Assembly (NCBI GenBank): GCA_030141605.1
Contig: JAQGDQ010000034.1
Coordinates: 62,001-126,000, forward strand
Reading direction: 5' to 3'
Length of the DNA stretch: 64,000 nucleotides
From: Tubiluchus corallicola
Lineage: Eukaryota > Priapulida > Priapulimorpha > Priapulimorphida > Tubiluchidae
The position numbers were made by a program, and so were the translations under genes. The notes under the pieces were generated by a model. That model saw only the letters and a program-made list of their open reading frames with translations, ran no database searches and was not told where the DNA came from. This document shows, one piece after another, positions 45,403 to 58,975 of this stretch (its first letter is position 1; each line of letters opens with the position of its first letter).

Positions 45403-48400
45403 TTACAGACGTGTGCAAAACTCACTTGACAGGGTATGAAAACTCCTCTGCTGATATATCTGACGAACCACGCTGTATGATATTGCCGCAGCGATACACG
45501 ACAATCCCAAGATAGCGGTTTGATACGACAGTGGTAGATAGTTGGTGTAGTAGAATCCTAACGCTGCAGACAAAGACTAAAACAATAACAACGCACTTGC
45601 ATTAGCAGCTTTACTGTACAAGCACGATGTGAAATCAGACATCTAAAGAGATTAAAGTGTTCAGAAAAAGTTCTAATTTTCTAGGAGATTTTAGATGACA
45701 TGGACAAGAAGTAGCTTCCTGCATTAGCAAGTAATCTACACCCAAATTCGCAAAATTGATAGTATAATCCACTAAACTAAAAATTGCACAAATATTTTTA
45801 ATGTTTTTAAGGTTATTGGTATTTAGACAGAGCTGGATCATGATGTTTTGGGGCCCATACACTATTGAAAATGTGAGGTCCCCTAAGATGTACCCACCCT
45901 CTAATTTGCTCATACTTGTCTCAAATACTTCTTATTTGTGATATATTTTAGAAAAATTTACATAGCTGGGGCTGCATATTTCAAATAAAGCGCTTCAAAG
46001 CGGGATCTTTATCTGAAATAAACGGCCTCAAACAAGGGGTTTTTGTCTAAATAAAAGGCCTCAAACAGGGATCCTTTATCTTAAACGAGGAGCCACTTTA
46101 AAATTAGATTTTTAGACTTCCTTGTCTCTCTTTTTTAAAGTTGAAATTTTATTTTAAGTTATTTGAATTATTCAGCAATGCAAAGTATGGACGCCCAAGC
46201 TTGAGAGGGTCGTAGGTTGCAGCTTATACTAGGCTATACGCTAACGAAGCTCTGTATTTTTTTCATTCTTATCACTTGTTACGAACAGTAAATCAAAGAT
46301 CAATGAAGTTTTTTAAGAAATGCGAAATGGCATTAGACTCTTTAAAAACATCTGTTATTGTATTGTCAGTTTATAGCATCAGAGCTGTGATATCAAAAAT
46401 GAGAGTGTTCCTTAACTCAAAATTAAATTCTCTTTCTCAAGGTTGTTTTCAGTTTTTATTTTTTCCTTTTCGTTTCTTTCAAGCAGTATCTATAGTTAAT
46501 CATTTTGAAAAGTATACATTTGAAATCAATCTTGTGGTAACCATTATAAAATTATCTTGACAGATTTTCTACAGTTGTTTCACTCAGCTCTTTCAATATA
46601 CTAACCTACTATATCCTAAGAAGAAGAACATCAATGTGAACAAATACTGCTGCTTACTAGGAAGCATAAAGTTGCTGCCAAACTGAGCGAACCATATTGA
46701 ACTAAGTCACCAATTACAAAAGTTAATTATTTTGTTACTCACATAAAAGCACTTGGTCATTGCAAAAGCTGGAGCAAAGTTCTCAGAAAACATCAAACTC
46801 ATCAGTGTGAGCAACTAAAATAAACAAAGCGTGCTGGTAAAATAAAAAAACAAACTGAAATCGGTTTAATAAAATGCACTAATAAATGGATTATGGATAA
46901 ACTGCAGCAATTAAAATTTTTGTTAACGTACGAATTGAAAGCAGCTCGGCGATCATTATAACTGAAAATAACAACAGGAAAGCTATAAGGATGTGTCCAG
47001 CGCAGATAATTTGTGAAATTTTGTAGCTATTTTCTTTTCTTCAAACATGATTAAGAAATCAGAAAAAGTTAAAAAGTGAATACTGATCTTGTTTCTTCCT
47101 TGCATGTTTCGGGGATGACTAAGGACGGATGACCATTCAACAAAATTATGAATAGGAATCTTCTGAATTCTTTTAGCACTTATCCAGCTTACTGCAATGA
47201 CAAATGCACGCACACACACACACACACATACATACACACATACATACACACTCGCACGAGCACGAGGAAGACATTAAAAGCTCATAATTAAAACAAAAAT
47301 AAGTCTGCCAATTCACTGCTATACAGCAGCAAAACTGAGTTATTACAATTTTGTGTTACAATATTTTCAAGCATATACTTGAGAAGTGAACCCTACTTCA
47401 ACAAACTAAAGAAAGGTATGCTGCAGTTTAAACAAAAACAGGCATTCGTGGCATTTTTTCTATTTTTGTATCTTGTATGTAATTAGACTATGAGCATGTT
47501 TAATGTGTACTGAAAAAGAACAGCGGAGGTTGAGGAAAACGGAAACTGCCAATTAAAAACCGAAGCATTTCTTGTGATCTTTACTCACCTGTGAAAAAAA
47601 GAAAGCCAGACCAATACCCAGCAAAAAACTTGTGACTAGAACAACACTGGCACTGCAAGTAAAAAACATTTGTTATATCCCAATTCACGTGTCTATATAT
47701 AAATGTCTTATGAAGTTTGGCATTGTAGTACACAATTTCTTTTTATGGTTATATAGATCCAGACATCTTGTTAAAACTTTAACATCTTAAGTCATAAGCC
47801 ACAAGTCATTTATTTCACATTACACATTTACAATAGTTTCATGTACAATATCTAGTGAAAGGGCCTACAATGAACATAATACAAATAAGAAAGACTGCAC
47901 AGGAAAAGCATCAAACACTGTTCACCTATATACGAAGGTAAATGTGTTGCGGGCAATCAAAAAGAAGGGCTTGTTAGATTGTCCCACACAGTGAAAGGAA
48001 AAAAAGTAATGGAAATATTCTGAAAATTTAAAGTGAATCGTGTGATAAAAAAAGAAAAGCATTAGTGCTTAAAATGGAATGATGTAATGAATGAAGCTCA
48101 TATATGGGATGATATAAAAGATAGAAAGACTATTGTTTGTTAATAGTATGTAAAATTAAGATAACTAAAATTGAATTTAAACCTGAATTTAAGAAAACTA
48201 AATTTGAAATTTAAACCTCTAAGATTCCATCCATTATTTATACACATTACAGAAGAAAAAATACTGTTTTCTAAGACATTATAAAATTTCAATACCTCAA
48301 GTTTTTTCTAAAAATAGATATAAATAGGTTAAAAAGAGGTTAAATACGTTTAACTTCTTAGACAGATGAAACTGCACATAAAAACAGAATAGACACTTGG

Positions 48401-51400
48401 TAGAACTTAAGGTAATAAATTTAAACTTTTATTACAAATAAGATAAATTAACGAGTCTGTGAAAGTTGTAACTGTATATTTAGGTGCTGCCATCTATTGA
48501 TTCGTTACTTTAAACATTTACTAGTTGAATTCACCCCTTAATGCAATTGTATGTTCCAATGAATATTCAAACTCACTGTATCTCCCCTATTTTTCTGTAA
48601 TGGGATATGTGAAGCCATGTTTTTGCATAGTTCTTTACATATATAAACTGGCTAGATTCCACTTCTAGCCACTGTCTACTCATTCGTGATCACTGCAGGA
48701 CACGCTGGTCCTCAGTGTAGCAGTCATGTTACATATAACTATTTAGTGCAATAAAAGTGTTTTAGTTTGTGCAAATATTTAATCTTGTGTTTAGTTGTTT
48801 CTACCAGTGTTCAATTTCGACTTCACAAATATCTTTCACAGAGTCCAAGTGGTTGGCATGTGTATGTCGTAGCTTTTTCAAGGTAAATATAGAATTTTTA
48901 AAGGAAAATTCCAAAAGTAACCAGTCAAATGATGTTCCAAATCATTTACTTTACAGTTCAGGAGACACAAAAATATCTGTTGGGCTTCTTAGGTTTCTGA
49001 CTCAATAGTCATAAAACTGAATAGATGCCAGATAATGCTTACTGCAAAAAAGAATTAACACAATTACTGTTTGATTTTGGCAGTATGAGATCCACAAAAA
49101 AGTAACTTCCCAAATAAGAAATTTACAGGCTCACGTTTTGGACTACAAAACTATAACTTCCCAAATTACAATTTTACAGGCTCCAATTTCAGTTTGGAGT
49201 TCAACGATATTTTTTTTGTAGCTCACTTAGTTGTAGTTGTTACATTGTTTCCTACCAAATTCAAGTTTCAAAAAGAATTAAAAAATAATGATAAATAGAG
49301 ACACAAAATCTTTACCTTGGAGGTGCAATGAAAGACAATTCATTTGTTTCTATCACAGGTGACTTTAATGGAAGATTCAGGTATGACAGCACGTATGCCG
49401 TCACATGAAAGACCGTACCCAGCAGGTATAATGGTTCAAAGATGCCCGGCAAATGCATGGACCACTTGCCAAATTTGAAAATACAGATACCGCCTAAAAT
49501 AGAAAATATGTTTATAGTCAGTTGCCATTAAAATTACTTTTTTATAGGGTATTAAAGTTATGGGATAATAAACTAAATGATTATTAAATAGAAGAGTATC
49601 CAAACATTGTTGGAGTAGCTTTATTTATCACACTCATTGAAGTGCCGCCAGTGCAAAGCAGAAAAAATAGAAAGCAATTACTGCCCACCCATTTTCAGTG
49701 AATCAGTTTAAAGCTTAAAGACACATTGTTGACTTTGACATTCCTAAGTCAATTTCCTGACATTCATGTTTCTATTGACACGTTTTATTATTGAGGCAAT
49801 AGCCGAGTGGTCACAAAGTATGCTTAATGACTGAATTTAGGCAACTGCAAATCTGATTAGTAAATGGATATGTGAATGGATAGTAAATGGAAAACGTCAG
49901 AAAAACTGTTGAAGCGGTTTTATATGCCATACTGCCCTCAGCTATTGACCTCACTAGCAAGTCTAGGATACACATGTATCCAAACATAAATAAAGTGCCT
50001 CTGTCGATTCAGTGTTTAACTCTTAAAGGATTACTTTTAATAATGAGCGGAGTTCTGGTCCCGCCACAAACATAGACATACTGGGGTCCTGCCATTAAGT
50101 GCGGGATCCCAGACTGGCAGAATGCTGTGCACATTGTTAGACAAAATGTCAGACAAGGACAAGAATTACTTGCAAACTTACCTAAAACTTCAGATATGCC
50201 AATCATCAGCCCATGAAGTCCCATCAGTGGTTTTGCCATCTCTCCAAGCTGTTGAGTGTGACCGATACTCGTAGAATAGACGGCACCGACGAACATCACT
50301 AAAATTCCTATAATCATAACCACACGCCTTACTAATTGTAACAAACTACACTTACTAACAGTCAGCTGACAACTTATAGTGCAGGGTTATTAAAACTTAG
50401 TTTCATACCATTAGAATTTGTAACAAAACTACATTTTGCTATAACGTAAAAAGTTGAATTATATGTTCAGCACATAGAGATGCATTATGAATTAAATAAC
50501 AGGATGTGCTATAGTAGCTCTTCGTATTGTATTTTTTGTGGTATTTTGATGTCATACCCATATAATAACTTATAAGCATATGAACACAGCGGAAATGTGA
50601 CTAGTAGCCGGATATGTAAACCAACTGATTTGTTACTGAACTAGTGCAATGTAAGAAACACTGTTAGTGACCAGGAGTAGTATTAGGAGGACTCTCTCTG
50701 ACTGAGGGCATTGTTACATATTGAATGTTATATACTGAATGCTACATAATGAATGCAGTATTAAACATAGCTACTTTCAAGTGGACAGACTTTTTTACAT
50801 TTAAAGAGTTTCTTTTACTATCTTTTGTATTACATAATATTTCATCAAATGTGACTGCATTGTACTGTTGTTTTAACAAAGCGGTAAAGAGAATAAAAAT
50901 GGCCATACTATTATGTAATCACATTGCCTCATGTATAACTGAGATACCACAATTAATCTACCAGGCAAAATGAAATGAATTCATCACAGTCTATAAAGTC
51001 TCAAAACTGATCACACAAGAAGCAAAGTGTTGTGTTTCGTTTAATATTTTACGGCAAGCAACGATTAGATACATTTCTGCTTACCTGAATATGCAGTCAC
51101 TACAAATAAAAGCAGCATTTCCTTTCTGCACAACAGCCCCAAAGAAATCTCTAAAAAGAAATGATAACACAAATTTTAATGGAAAACCGTCACTTGCAAA
51201 CATTAACTTTTTCAATTATTTACACCCACCTACAGAGATTTTTCACATCTTGTTGATGAAGTTATTGACTCTCTTGCAAGAGTTTGTAGACGCCTTTGTA
51301 ACTGCCGAAAAACTCAAAGAACTTCAAAATTCAAAGTTTAAAAACATATTAGTTAAAAGTTTATTAGTGGACAAAGGTGCAGAAAGTGCTCAAGAAGTTT

Positions 51401-54400
51401 TGACATCTATTACGAGACATACAGATTGACAGACAATGAAATCATGCCATCATCTGTCTGCCACTCGAAATGTGCCCAAGACAAAAACACGGAATTTACA
51501 AAAAAAGCTTTACCAAAACTAGGCAATGGTAAATTTTGCACTATGTCTAGCTAGGCACGTCAAGCATGTGGGCAAGACTGGAACCAAACCCATTATCATG
51601 GATAACCATTTAAGATGAGAAACTGAATGGCAGAGGCATCTGGATAAGAATACATTCTCCCTCGACAAGATGAACAGCAAAAATTAAAAGCGAAGAGTCA
51701 CTCATCCATTCACATTCCAAATTTTGGTGTTGTTTCACTTTGTTTGTTAAGCTCACAATGTGGCCAACTCCATCATTTCCAAGGCAACAGGTAAAATTTA
51801 AATTTATCAATACTGTGTTTACCACAACTCATACCTTGCATAAATGCACAGTAACAGATCTAAGGAAATTAAAAGCTTAATGCAAAACATTTAACAATAA
51901 GAAGAAACCTACTGAAAGCTTGCAGTGGTCCATCTTTTTCGCCACTTCCCCTAGAAAACAACAATATATAAAATTTCTGCATTTAATGCAGCTATGTAGC
52001 TGTCGATCATAAGCAGCCTATTGCTAATGGGCAATAATAAAATGTCTAATTTCACTTAATCTCACAGAGAGAAAGTTCACAGAAAATAGATTTCTGTAAG
52101 CATTTCTGTTTTGCATACAAATAAACATAACGTATGAAAAACGATATTTTTCTGTGCGATCAAGTTCTTTTTTGCACAGTTCAGTACAATGCCAGCAAAA
52201 GCGGTACACAATTATGTTGATGATTGTGGCAGGACAGGAATTTAGCCACTCACCAAGATTAATCGTCTTAGGTGATATGCAATTAACAAACAAAGATGGC
52301 TTAGCATCATTTCAAAGACTAACTTGAACATTTTGGTTGCAGTCATCTATCCACTTACTAGCCAAGATCAATTTGCTTAACTTTACTTGCTAAGCACACG
52401 CACATCACTTAACCATTTCGTTTCATCAAAATACCAAGAGTATTTTTCTTTACAATAAAGTCCAACTTTACTTTATTAGCGCTAGCCACTTACTTAATAT
52501 TTACTACTTTTTTGCTAAAACATAAATCAATTACTTACTGTGTAACTTTGCTGGGTGTCCTATAAGCACCAGGATCTGGTGACCTCTTATCATCCATAAT
52601 ACCAAGCAGCACTAGGCCTAAGACAGATGTAGTAAACAGCAAGAGAAATATCTTTTCTCTGCTACAGTCAGAAATCTCGATCTTGTCTTCTCTAAACCGA
52701 TACCAGACGTACAAGTTTCCAACAAAATTGCTGAAAAAAGCATCCTTCCACTGATGACGTAATCCGTAAAGTGTAAAGGAAAATTCTGGCCAGTTTTTAC
52801 TTGCAGTTAAAGAAAAACTTGAATGTGCTTCAGACTGGAAAATCTGGTTTTAAGAAAGACACCAGACGAATGGTCCATGGCACGTGTAAATATATATAGT
52901 TTGCTTAATGTCATATTTTCGCTTAGCATCTAACAATAGCAATAACAATCCTAATGAATTTAAACTTCTTTCAGATTCTTTTAACACTGAACCCTGCAGG
53001 GGTCAAAAATTAAATGAAATATAAGTTATCATGTCGAAAATATATTTATATATGCTGCTTATTTTTGGTGTTTTTACTTAAAACATCTTGAAAGCTTGTA
53101 ATAAATACACATTTACAACTTTTCCATTTATATGTATATTATATTGTATAATGAATTCTTGTTTTGTACAAAGTGCTACTTTGAGCAAAAGCTGCTTACC
53201 AAACATTAATGTGTAGAGTGTTATTAATGTAATCATAAACCTTTATTTGAAAAAAGTTATTTACAGTGTGTTTAGGTAAAGTGTAACAGTAATGTGTAAA
53301 AAAAAGTAGAAAAAACAAAAATGCAGAATTGCCACATCAGGTCCTTATCTTACTAGACATGGTTATTAGTTACTAAAAGTAAATAACTAATAAATAAAAC
53401 CAAATAAATAACCAACTGAATAAGTAAAATACATTATTTTGTACATACACCCTAAATTTTTTTCAATATTTATTCAACCCACATCTCAATTTTAAAACAT
53501 TATATATGTAATTGCATTTATGATTTATATACGGATGCGGGCTGGGAGACCATACATGGTAAAACGCGGTAAAACGTACGGGCCACTTTTAGAGAATCTT
53601 ACAACTTCGACTTGAGTTTTACGTCAATGAAGATGTCTTTAATTAATATCAATTATTATACTAATAGAAAAACTTACTGCATTGGAAACAGGATGGCAAA
53701 AAAGCCGATGTTTCGTGATATTGTTTCATCTGTAGACATGATGGCTTTGTAGTTGTTCTCACTAACCCACAATACTGAAAACAATTAGAAAATAATGCTC
53801 AGCATTGGAAAGACATTCAAGTACTATAGAACCACAAAGAAAAAGCACAAAACACTTCTAACAAGAAAAATAACCCTAAATGATGGTAAGTGCAAAATCA
53901 TTTCAAGAAAAACTTAACAATTAAACGTGTAAATGGTCATTGAACAATAACTTAAGTTATTGGCTTAAGTTTAGTCTTTTGTTATTTACATTTATATCAC
54001 ATTATATTGTGCTTTTGCTGACTGAGTTAAATTTTACTTACTAATAGACGAGATTTGACAAGCCAAGATTTTATATTAAAAAGTCTGTAGAAAATCGATT
54101 AAACTTAATAAATATACATATAACTATAGAACAAAAATGTCGTAGCATTGTTAGACTGAATGAAAGAATCAAGAAACTTTAGCATGAGAATTCGTCTCAA
54201 GGTGCTCCCACTATCAGTCTGATTGTGTTCAGACTGGAAATCCTAAACAGGTGCAAAATCTTTCCCTTTCAAGTTAATAATTATACAACACATCACCATA
54301 GTAGTAACACTGAAATGAGTTAGTTCATGCAGCATGCCATTATCTCTGACTAATAACAAATAATAGCCTTGGTCGAATGCCAAGAAATATTCTGTGTTTT

Positions 54401-57400
54401 TCATTTAAAATACACGTCATAAAGTCATTGTATAAAAGAGATACAAGACTTCTGCTGTGCAGTTCTTCTAAACTGCTACGGTATAACAGCTCAAACTGTC
54501 TTTAAATGGTTAACTGTATATTGGTTAATAGGTTAAGTGCGTCAGTTGACATTGTTGTTGGTTTAGTACATGGGTTCCTAACCTCGGGGTCAAGACTCCA
54601 ACTGGGGTCGGCAAGCACTTTTCGTGGGGTGAGAGCTAGTCCAAGAACTATTTTTAAAAAATGCTGTTTTCATGAAAACTATGTAAGTAGGTCTTATTTC
54701 CCCATTCTCTAATTACATCATTTTCTTCTGGAAAGTGAAACTGCGTTTTCCCGCTGCAAATGCAGTATAGCAGTGCTTGATTTTCCGGGAAAATAAAAAT
54801 GTGCATTGTTCCGTGCTGTACACTTGTGTACAGTGTACACAGCCCGAAAGCGAGTCGCTATACATTTTACCTTAGATACCTATTGCTGTTGCATTACTGG
54901 TAGTTAAGAAACAGGTGCAACAATCACATTAATGAATTAATGAAACAATCACCCATTGTTCAATAATTTGTTGAACAGTAAGTTAAAATAAATGCAAATG
55001 ATAATGATGTTTAATAGTATAACATGTAATTATGTTCTTCGTAGGGTCATGATATGATGCAGGGATCTGGAGGGGGGTTGCCATCAACAAAAGGACTGTA
55101 TAATGGCTCAAACCATTTTTAATTAGTTAGCTGTTAACTGTTAATTGGTTAAGAGTGTCTATCGCTATTGATTTGGTGTAACAGTAATTCGGGATCGTCT
55201 TTAGTTGAAATTAATTCTTGTTCTCTACTGTAATTGCTCTACAAGTGTAGTCAAATATCTGCAGTTAACATGTAAGTGGAAGTCTTTTGTTATTTTTTGT
55301 GTGACCAATGTTATCAGTTTCTGAAGTGTGAATCTAATATTCAATAAAAACTTCCTCGTGGTATACGGGTTTTATGCCATGTTTGCAGTCTGTGTATCCC
55401 CTGCATAGGTTGTATATGTGTACTATAAAATCTGCATACCACGACTCAGAGTCAGCCTACAGGTAATATTGTACTTACTAGCACCGCTGAAGCCTAGCAG
55501 AGCTGAACCAAAGTAGATCCAAAATGCAGTTGGCCTCAGGAAAAATAACATAAATATGCTACAAAAAATACATACAGCTGTTACAGAAACAATTGAGCAG
55601 CTCTGATTATCATAGTATTTTAAACAATGACTACAATTATGGAATAAACATTGCCACTGGTTATGTAAATTGCTGAGGAAAGGTATGCAGACATTGGCTG
55701 TCATAGATCAACATCTCATATTAAAAGATAACCATTGATGGGGTGGATAATAGCTGAGTGGTCATGACATGTGCTTAGTAATAGAAGTTAAGGAATTTTG
55801 GGCTTGGTTAGTAAATGGATGGGCCAGATTCTCAAACATTTGTTTTATTTCCCATCTTTTCAAAAAGATCCCCAAAAAGGAAGTGAAAGTAAATTGGACA
55901 AATAATCGACTTCATCATAACAGTAATTTTTGATCTTTATATATATTATAAAAGTTAGTGAGATACAATTTGAGCCACATTACCTGTGCACTATACTTGC
56001 AAACACCATTGCATACTTTGGTCCAGTCACAGCAATCACTGGTGGGACAAACCAATTAGATATAGCAAATGTTAAGTAAATTATTGACTGGCTGCAGAAA
56101 AAATTACAAACTAAACATTAAACAGTAAAAACGTTTTTTATTCTACAACGCTACAGTAGAACTTGATGTTAGAAACCCACAATTAATTTAATTTTAATAT
56201 CAAACTTGAAAGACAGAAAATGTGAAAAACTTCGACACAGTCTAAATTTAACCAGTGACTGTGAGACTTAGCGATCTTCTGTTTACATTGCAAAACTTTT
56301 CACATTTCCTGTCCTTCAAGTTAGGTATCGAAATTTAATTGCGGGTTTGTAATATCATTAATAAAAGGCTTGATATTACGAATATAATAATTAAAAGATT
56401 ACTATAGAAAATGTTTAAAGAGAAACTGTACTGACCCAATTTTAAGCTATGGTGAAAAATGATCTAACGTATAAAATATTAAAAGGGAAAATATTGTTTC
56501 TTTAAGAATGACATTAAAGAATTATTAATGTTACACGCATTTTGCCATTTACTAGTTAGATGGACAACATCGGAAATTCATTGCACAATTGTACAGAAAA
56601 TAGCCGTTGTACCTTTCAGTTCAGGTGTGAAATGGCACAGGTGTGAAAACGCATTTTATCCAAGCGACAAACTTGGCATTTAAATTTGCACTGTTTTCAA
56701 TTTTTGCTTTTGCAAATGTATGCAATGTATGCAAATATATGCATTCAGTTGTGAACTCATCTCTATTTATGCCTGCAGGCAGTTAATTAAGCTTCTAAGC
56801 TAAATTTTAATTATCAGAACCAATCTGGTGATATTATAGGTGAAAAAATGTATATTTTACCATACTTCAAAATGAGATAGCAGGTCCAGAATCATTCTGG
56901 TTTCCTTAAGAACACAAATAGATTTACGGAAATTGATAAGGAGAATAAGCAGCTTACAAAAAGTTAAAGAACTCACCTAATATAACCGTTGATTCCAAAA
57001 TTTTCTAATACAATTTTCTGAAAAAAATGTAAACAAATAGACATAAGATCGCGAATAACAGTGCACCCTGGTGAGTTGTGCTTAGTAAACAAACAACTTA
57101 TTATATAATTTGACACAGAACTAAATTCCAAATGTATAGATCCTATTTGTTACTAAGTCCTACTACCATTTTTGATTAAAAGTACAAACAAAAATAGATT
57201 TGCTATATTTGACACAACAGGTACAAAAATGCAATCATTTCTTTTATTGATTTTAATGCAGAGTTTCTGCAGCATGATTAGCAAATGTGGAAAAAGCATT
57301 TAAATTGCATCTAGGTTACCTCTATAATTTCGCAGGTACCGAAAGCAGTAAAGATGAGAGCAAATCCTAGACTTAAAAGAACAATGTTGAACGTGTTCCT

Positions 57401-57406
57401 ATCCAT
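45403..57406 (-). CDS. MFSD11: MFSD11, UNC93-like major facilitator protein (13 exons)
   Basis: Predicted 437-residue, 12-TM membrane protein of the UNC93-like branch of the major facilitator superfamily (human MFSD11 is about 449); substrate unknown. Exons: 57406-57320, 57017-56977, 56091-55984, 55558-55479, 53774-53678, 52730-52539, 51950-51913, 51150-51085, 50298-50182, 49493-49316, 47652-47589, 46814-46743, 45576-45403. All introns are GT-AG and all phases fit. Recognised segments: NIVLLSLGFALIFTAFGTCE (TM1), IIYLTFAISNWFVPP, ILWVSENNY...ISRNIGFF, VGNLYVWYRF, KEMLLLFVVTAYSG, GLHGLMIGISEVLG, SFLLGIGLAFFFSQ, MFSENFAPAFAMTKC, FYYTNYLPL. The Met start gives the family N-terminus and a plain stop follows ...HTLSSEFCTRL. 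A GTGAGT inside the last codons could be an alternative donor. Confidence 0.93.
45828..46254. mobile_element. hAT-type MITE copy 2 (in last MFSD11 intron)
   Basis: Begins cagagctggatca and ends ...gaagctctg, a partly mutated inverted repeat. The flanks are tatttaga and tatttttt, which could be an 8-bp target duplication with two changes. Internal sequence matches 32369-32785 along its length. Non-coding. Confidence 0.85.
47211..47253. repeat. (CA)n/(CATA)n microsatellite
   Basis: A run of CA dinucleotides followed by catacata units, lying in an MFSD11 intron. Confidence 0.95.
48486..48800 (+). mobile_element. Possible solo LTR in MFSD11 intron
   Basis: Starts TGTAAC, carries a TATA-like box (catatataaactgg) and an AATAAA (agtgcaataaaagtg) spaced about 90-100 bases apart, as in an LTR. 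No matching second LTR, no clear target duplication and no internal coding region are seen, so this is tentative. Confidence 0.25.
49793..49890 (+). repeat. tRNA-derived SINE-like copy 2
   Basis: Box A-like 'atagccgagtggtcac', then 'tgcttaatgactga' and 'gattagtaaatggatat', the same order as at 55745-55825. It lies in an MFSD11 intron, and its box B is decayed. Confidence 0.55.
54565..55095. mobile_element. hAT-like element remnant in MFSD11 intron
   Basis: The left end reads 'gggttcctaacctcggggtc' and the right end 'ggaggggggttgccatcaac', both typical of hAT elements whose ends read ggttcccaacct...ggggtcg (recalled pattern). It is flanked by a related pair of about 85-bp direct repeats (54483-54565 and 55099-55180) sharing 'ggctcaaac', 'ttggttaa' and 'ggttaag'. 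Confidence 0.5.
55745..55830 (+). repeat. tRNA-derived SINE-like copy 3
   Basis: 'aatagctgagtggtcatgac', 'tgcttagtaatagaagtt' and 'ggttagtaaatggatggg' match copy 2 and the box A of copy 1. It lies in an MFSD11 intron. Confidence 0.6.
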
Positions 57407-58975
57407 TATAAAATGCCACAAAGTGTTAGCATAATGACACAAAAGATGGCACCCAGCACTGTTAAATGGTTATATATACAGGTGAGTTTGCCATATGTCT
57501 TATCTGAAAATGTAAAAAAAAAAGTTATCAGAAAAAAACCAGTATTTTTCAAAATAAAACTTCTAAAAACAGAATAATATTCCTCATTCCATAAACCGGC
57601 TATTTATTCCACCTATATCAGACAATCGACTGTTCTGCCATTGTGAATTCTAACAGATGACACTGCCTTGAGCTATAGGTGGCAGCAAATAGCTTTAAAT
57701 GGTATAACAATGTCTTGGTAAGATGCAATTGTCAGTGATACTCAGTGGCATAACTACTTTACAAGAGCATCAAGCAAATGTGTGCTCACTGCTCAAGGGC
57801 CCTTATGTCTACTGGATCTATGACAGTACTGTAAGCTACTACTCCACTCCCCTGCTAGCGAGGCCTAAGGGAGAGCCCACTTATAAAAATGCATTTTGTT
57901 TCATTTAACGAATATTGTGATTTTCGTTTGGAGGTTTATAAATTTAAAATAAGATCTTGGATTTGAGTCCCAGTTTGGCGCAAAACTTTTTAAAACTTTC
58001 TAATAATTTACTATTATTTTTGCATGTTTATATGACTATTTTTCCGAGCTAAAATGAAAAAATTGTTAATAATACACAAATGCAACTCTTATAAACAATT
58101 AGAAAAGTAACTAAATTTTTGAAAGGCAAACGATTCCTATATTCAAATTATATAAGACATTAGATCGATCTTTTCTTTTTGCTATTAAAAAATAAATCAA
58201 TGGATGTAATTACAGTGTAAATTTATAGAAGTGCAATATACTGACCAGCTATATTACTCTTACTCTATTCTTGTACCCTTAATTTTGTGATAGAGAAAGA
58301 AACAAAAATGACAATACTGAGGTAAAAGAGCACACAAGCTATTTTTAAACTTCCTTGGTTTGTATATGGCAGTGTTTTCATGCAGTCTGTTGCCATAACA
58401 ACAGTCTGTCTAGACAAAAAAGACATTTAACAGTTTGTTTAAGAGTTAAGGCTTGACTTATAAGTAGAACTAAGTTGCGTAGTATAGTTGCAGAGTACAA
58501 GTGGAAGGTAAAAGTAATCGCTGCCTTGAATAAAGAGAGTTTCATACGTTAAATTGCAGTGAAGTGTGATTAATTCACTTATCCTCAGGGCTCCTTTCCT
58601 TTGTGGGCCCACCCACATCTGAATTCGTCTGTAGGTGATTAGTTAAGACAGGCAATACTACTACTAATACTAGTGCTACATGGTACTCACATACTGATAC
58701 TTATCTTTGGTATAAATTTATATCTTGATACTGACATCAGACCAAATACATTTGTTCCATGAATCGTCAATACCATTTGGCATTACTTTTCAAATACTAA
58801 TACCAGTTTGTAGATGTCCCTTAATACTGGGCATATTCACATACTGACATAGGCATTAAACAAGCCTTGATATCAGTACATGATGTATAATTTTACAATA
58901 GTAAAGGATAATGCGTTGAGTATTTAAAAATTTCCTGATGCGAAGAAAAACTGTGCTATTCTCTTAGTCTTAATG
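57407..58975. other. Upstream flank of MFSD11
   Basis: No gene is supported. Around 58640-58880 there is a degenerate run of 'atactgata'-like words, probably repeat-derived. No promoter element can be pointed to with confidence. Confidence 0.35.
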
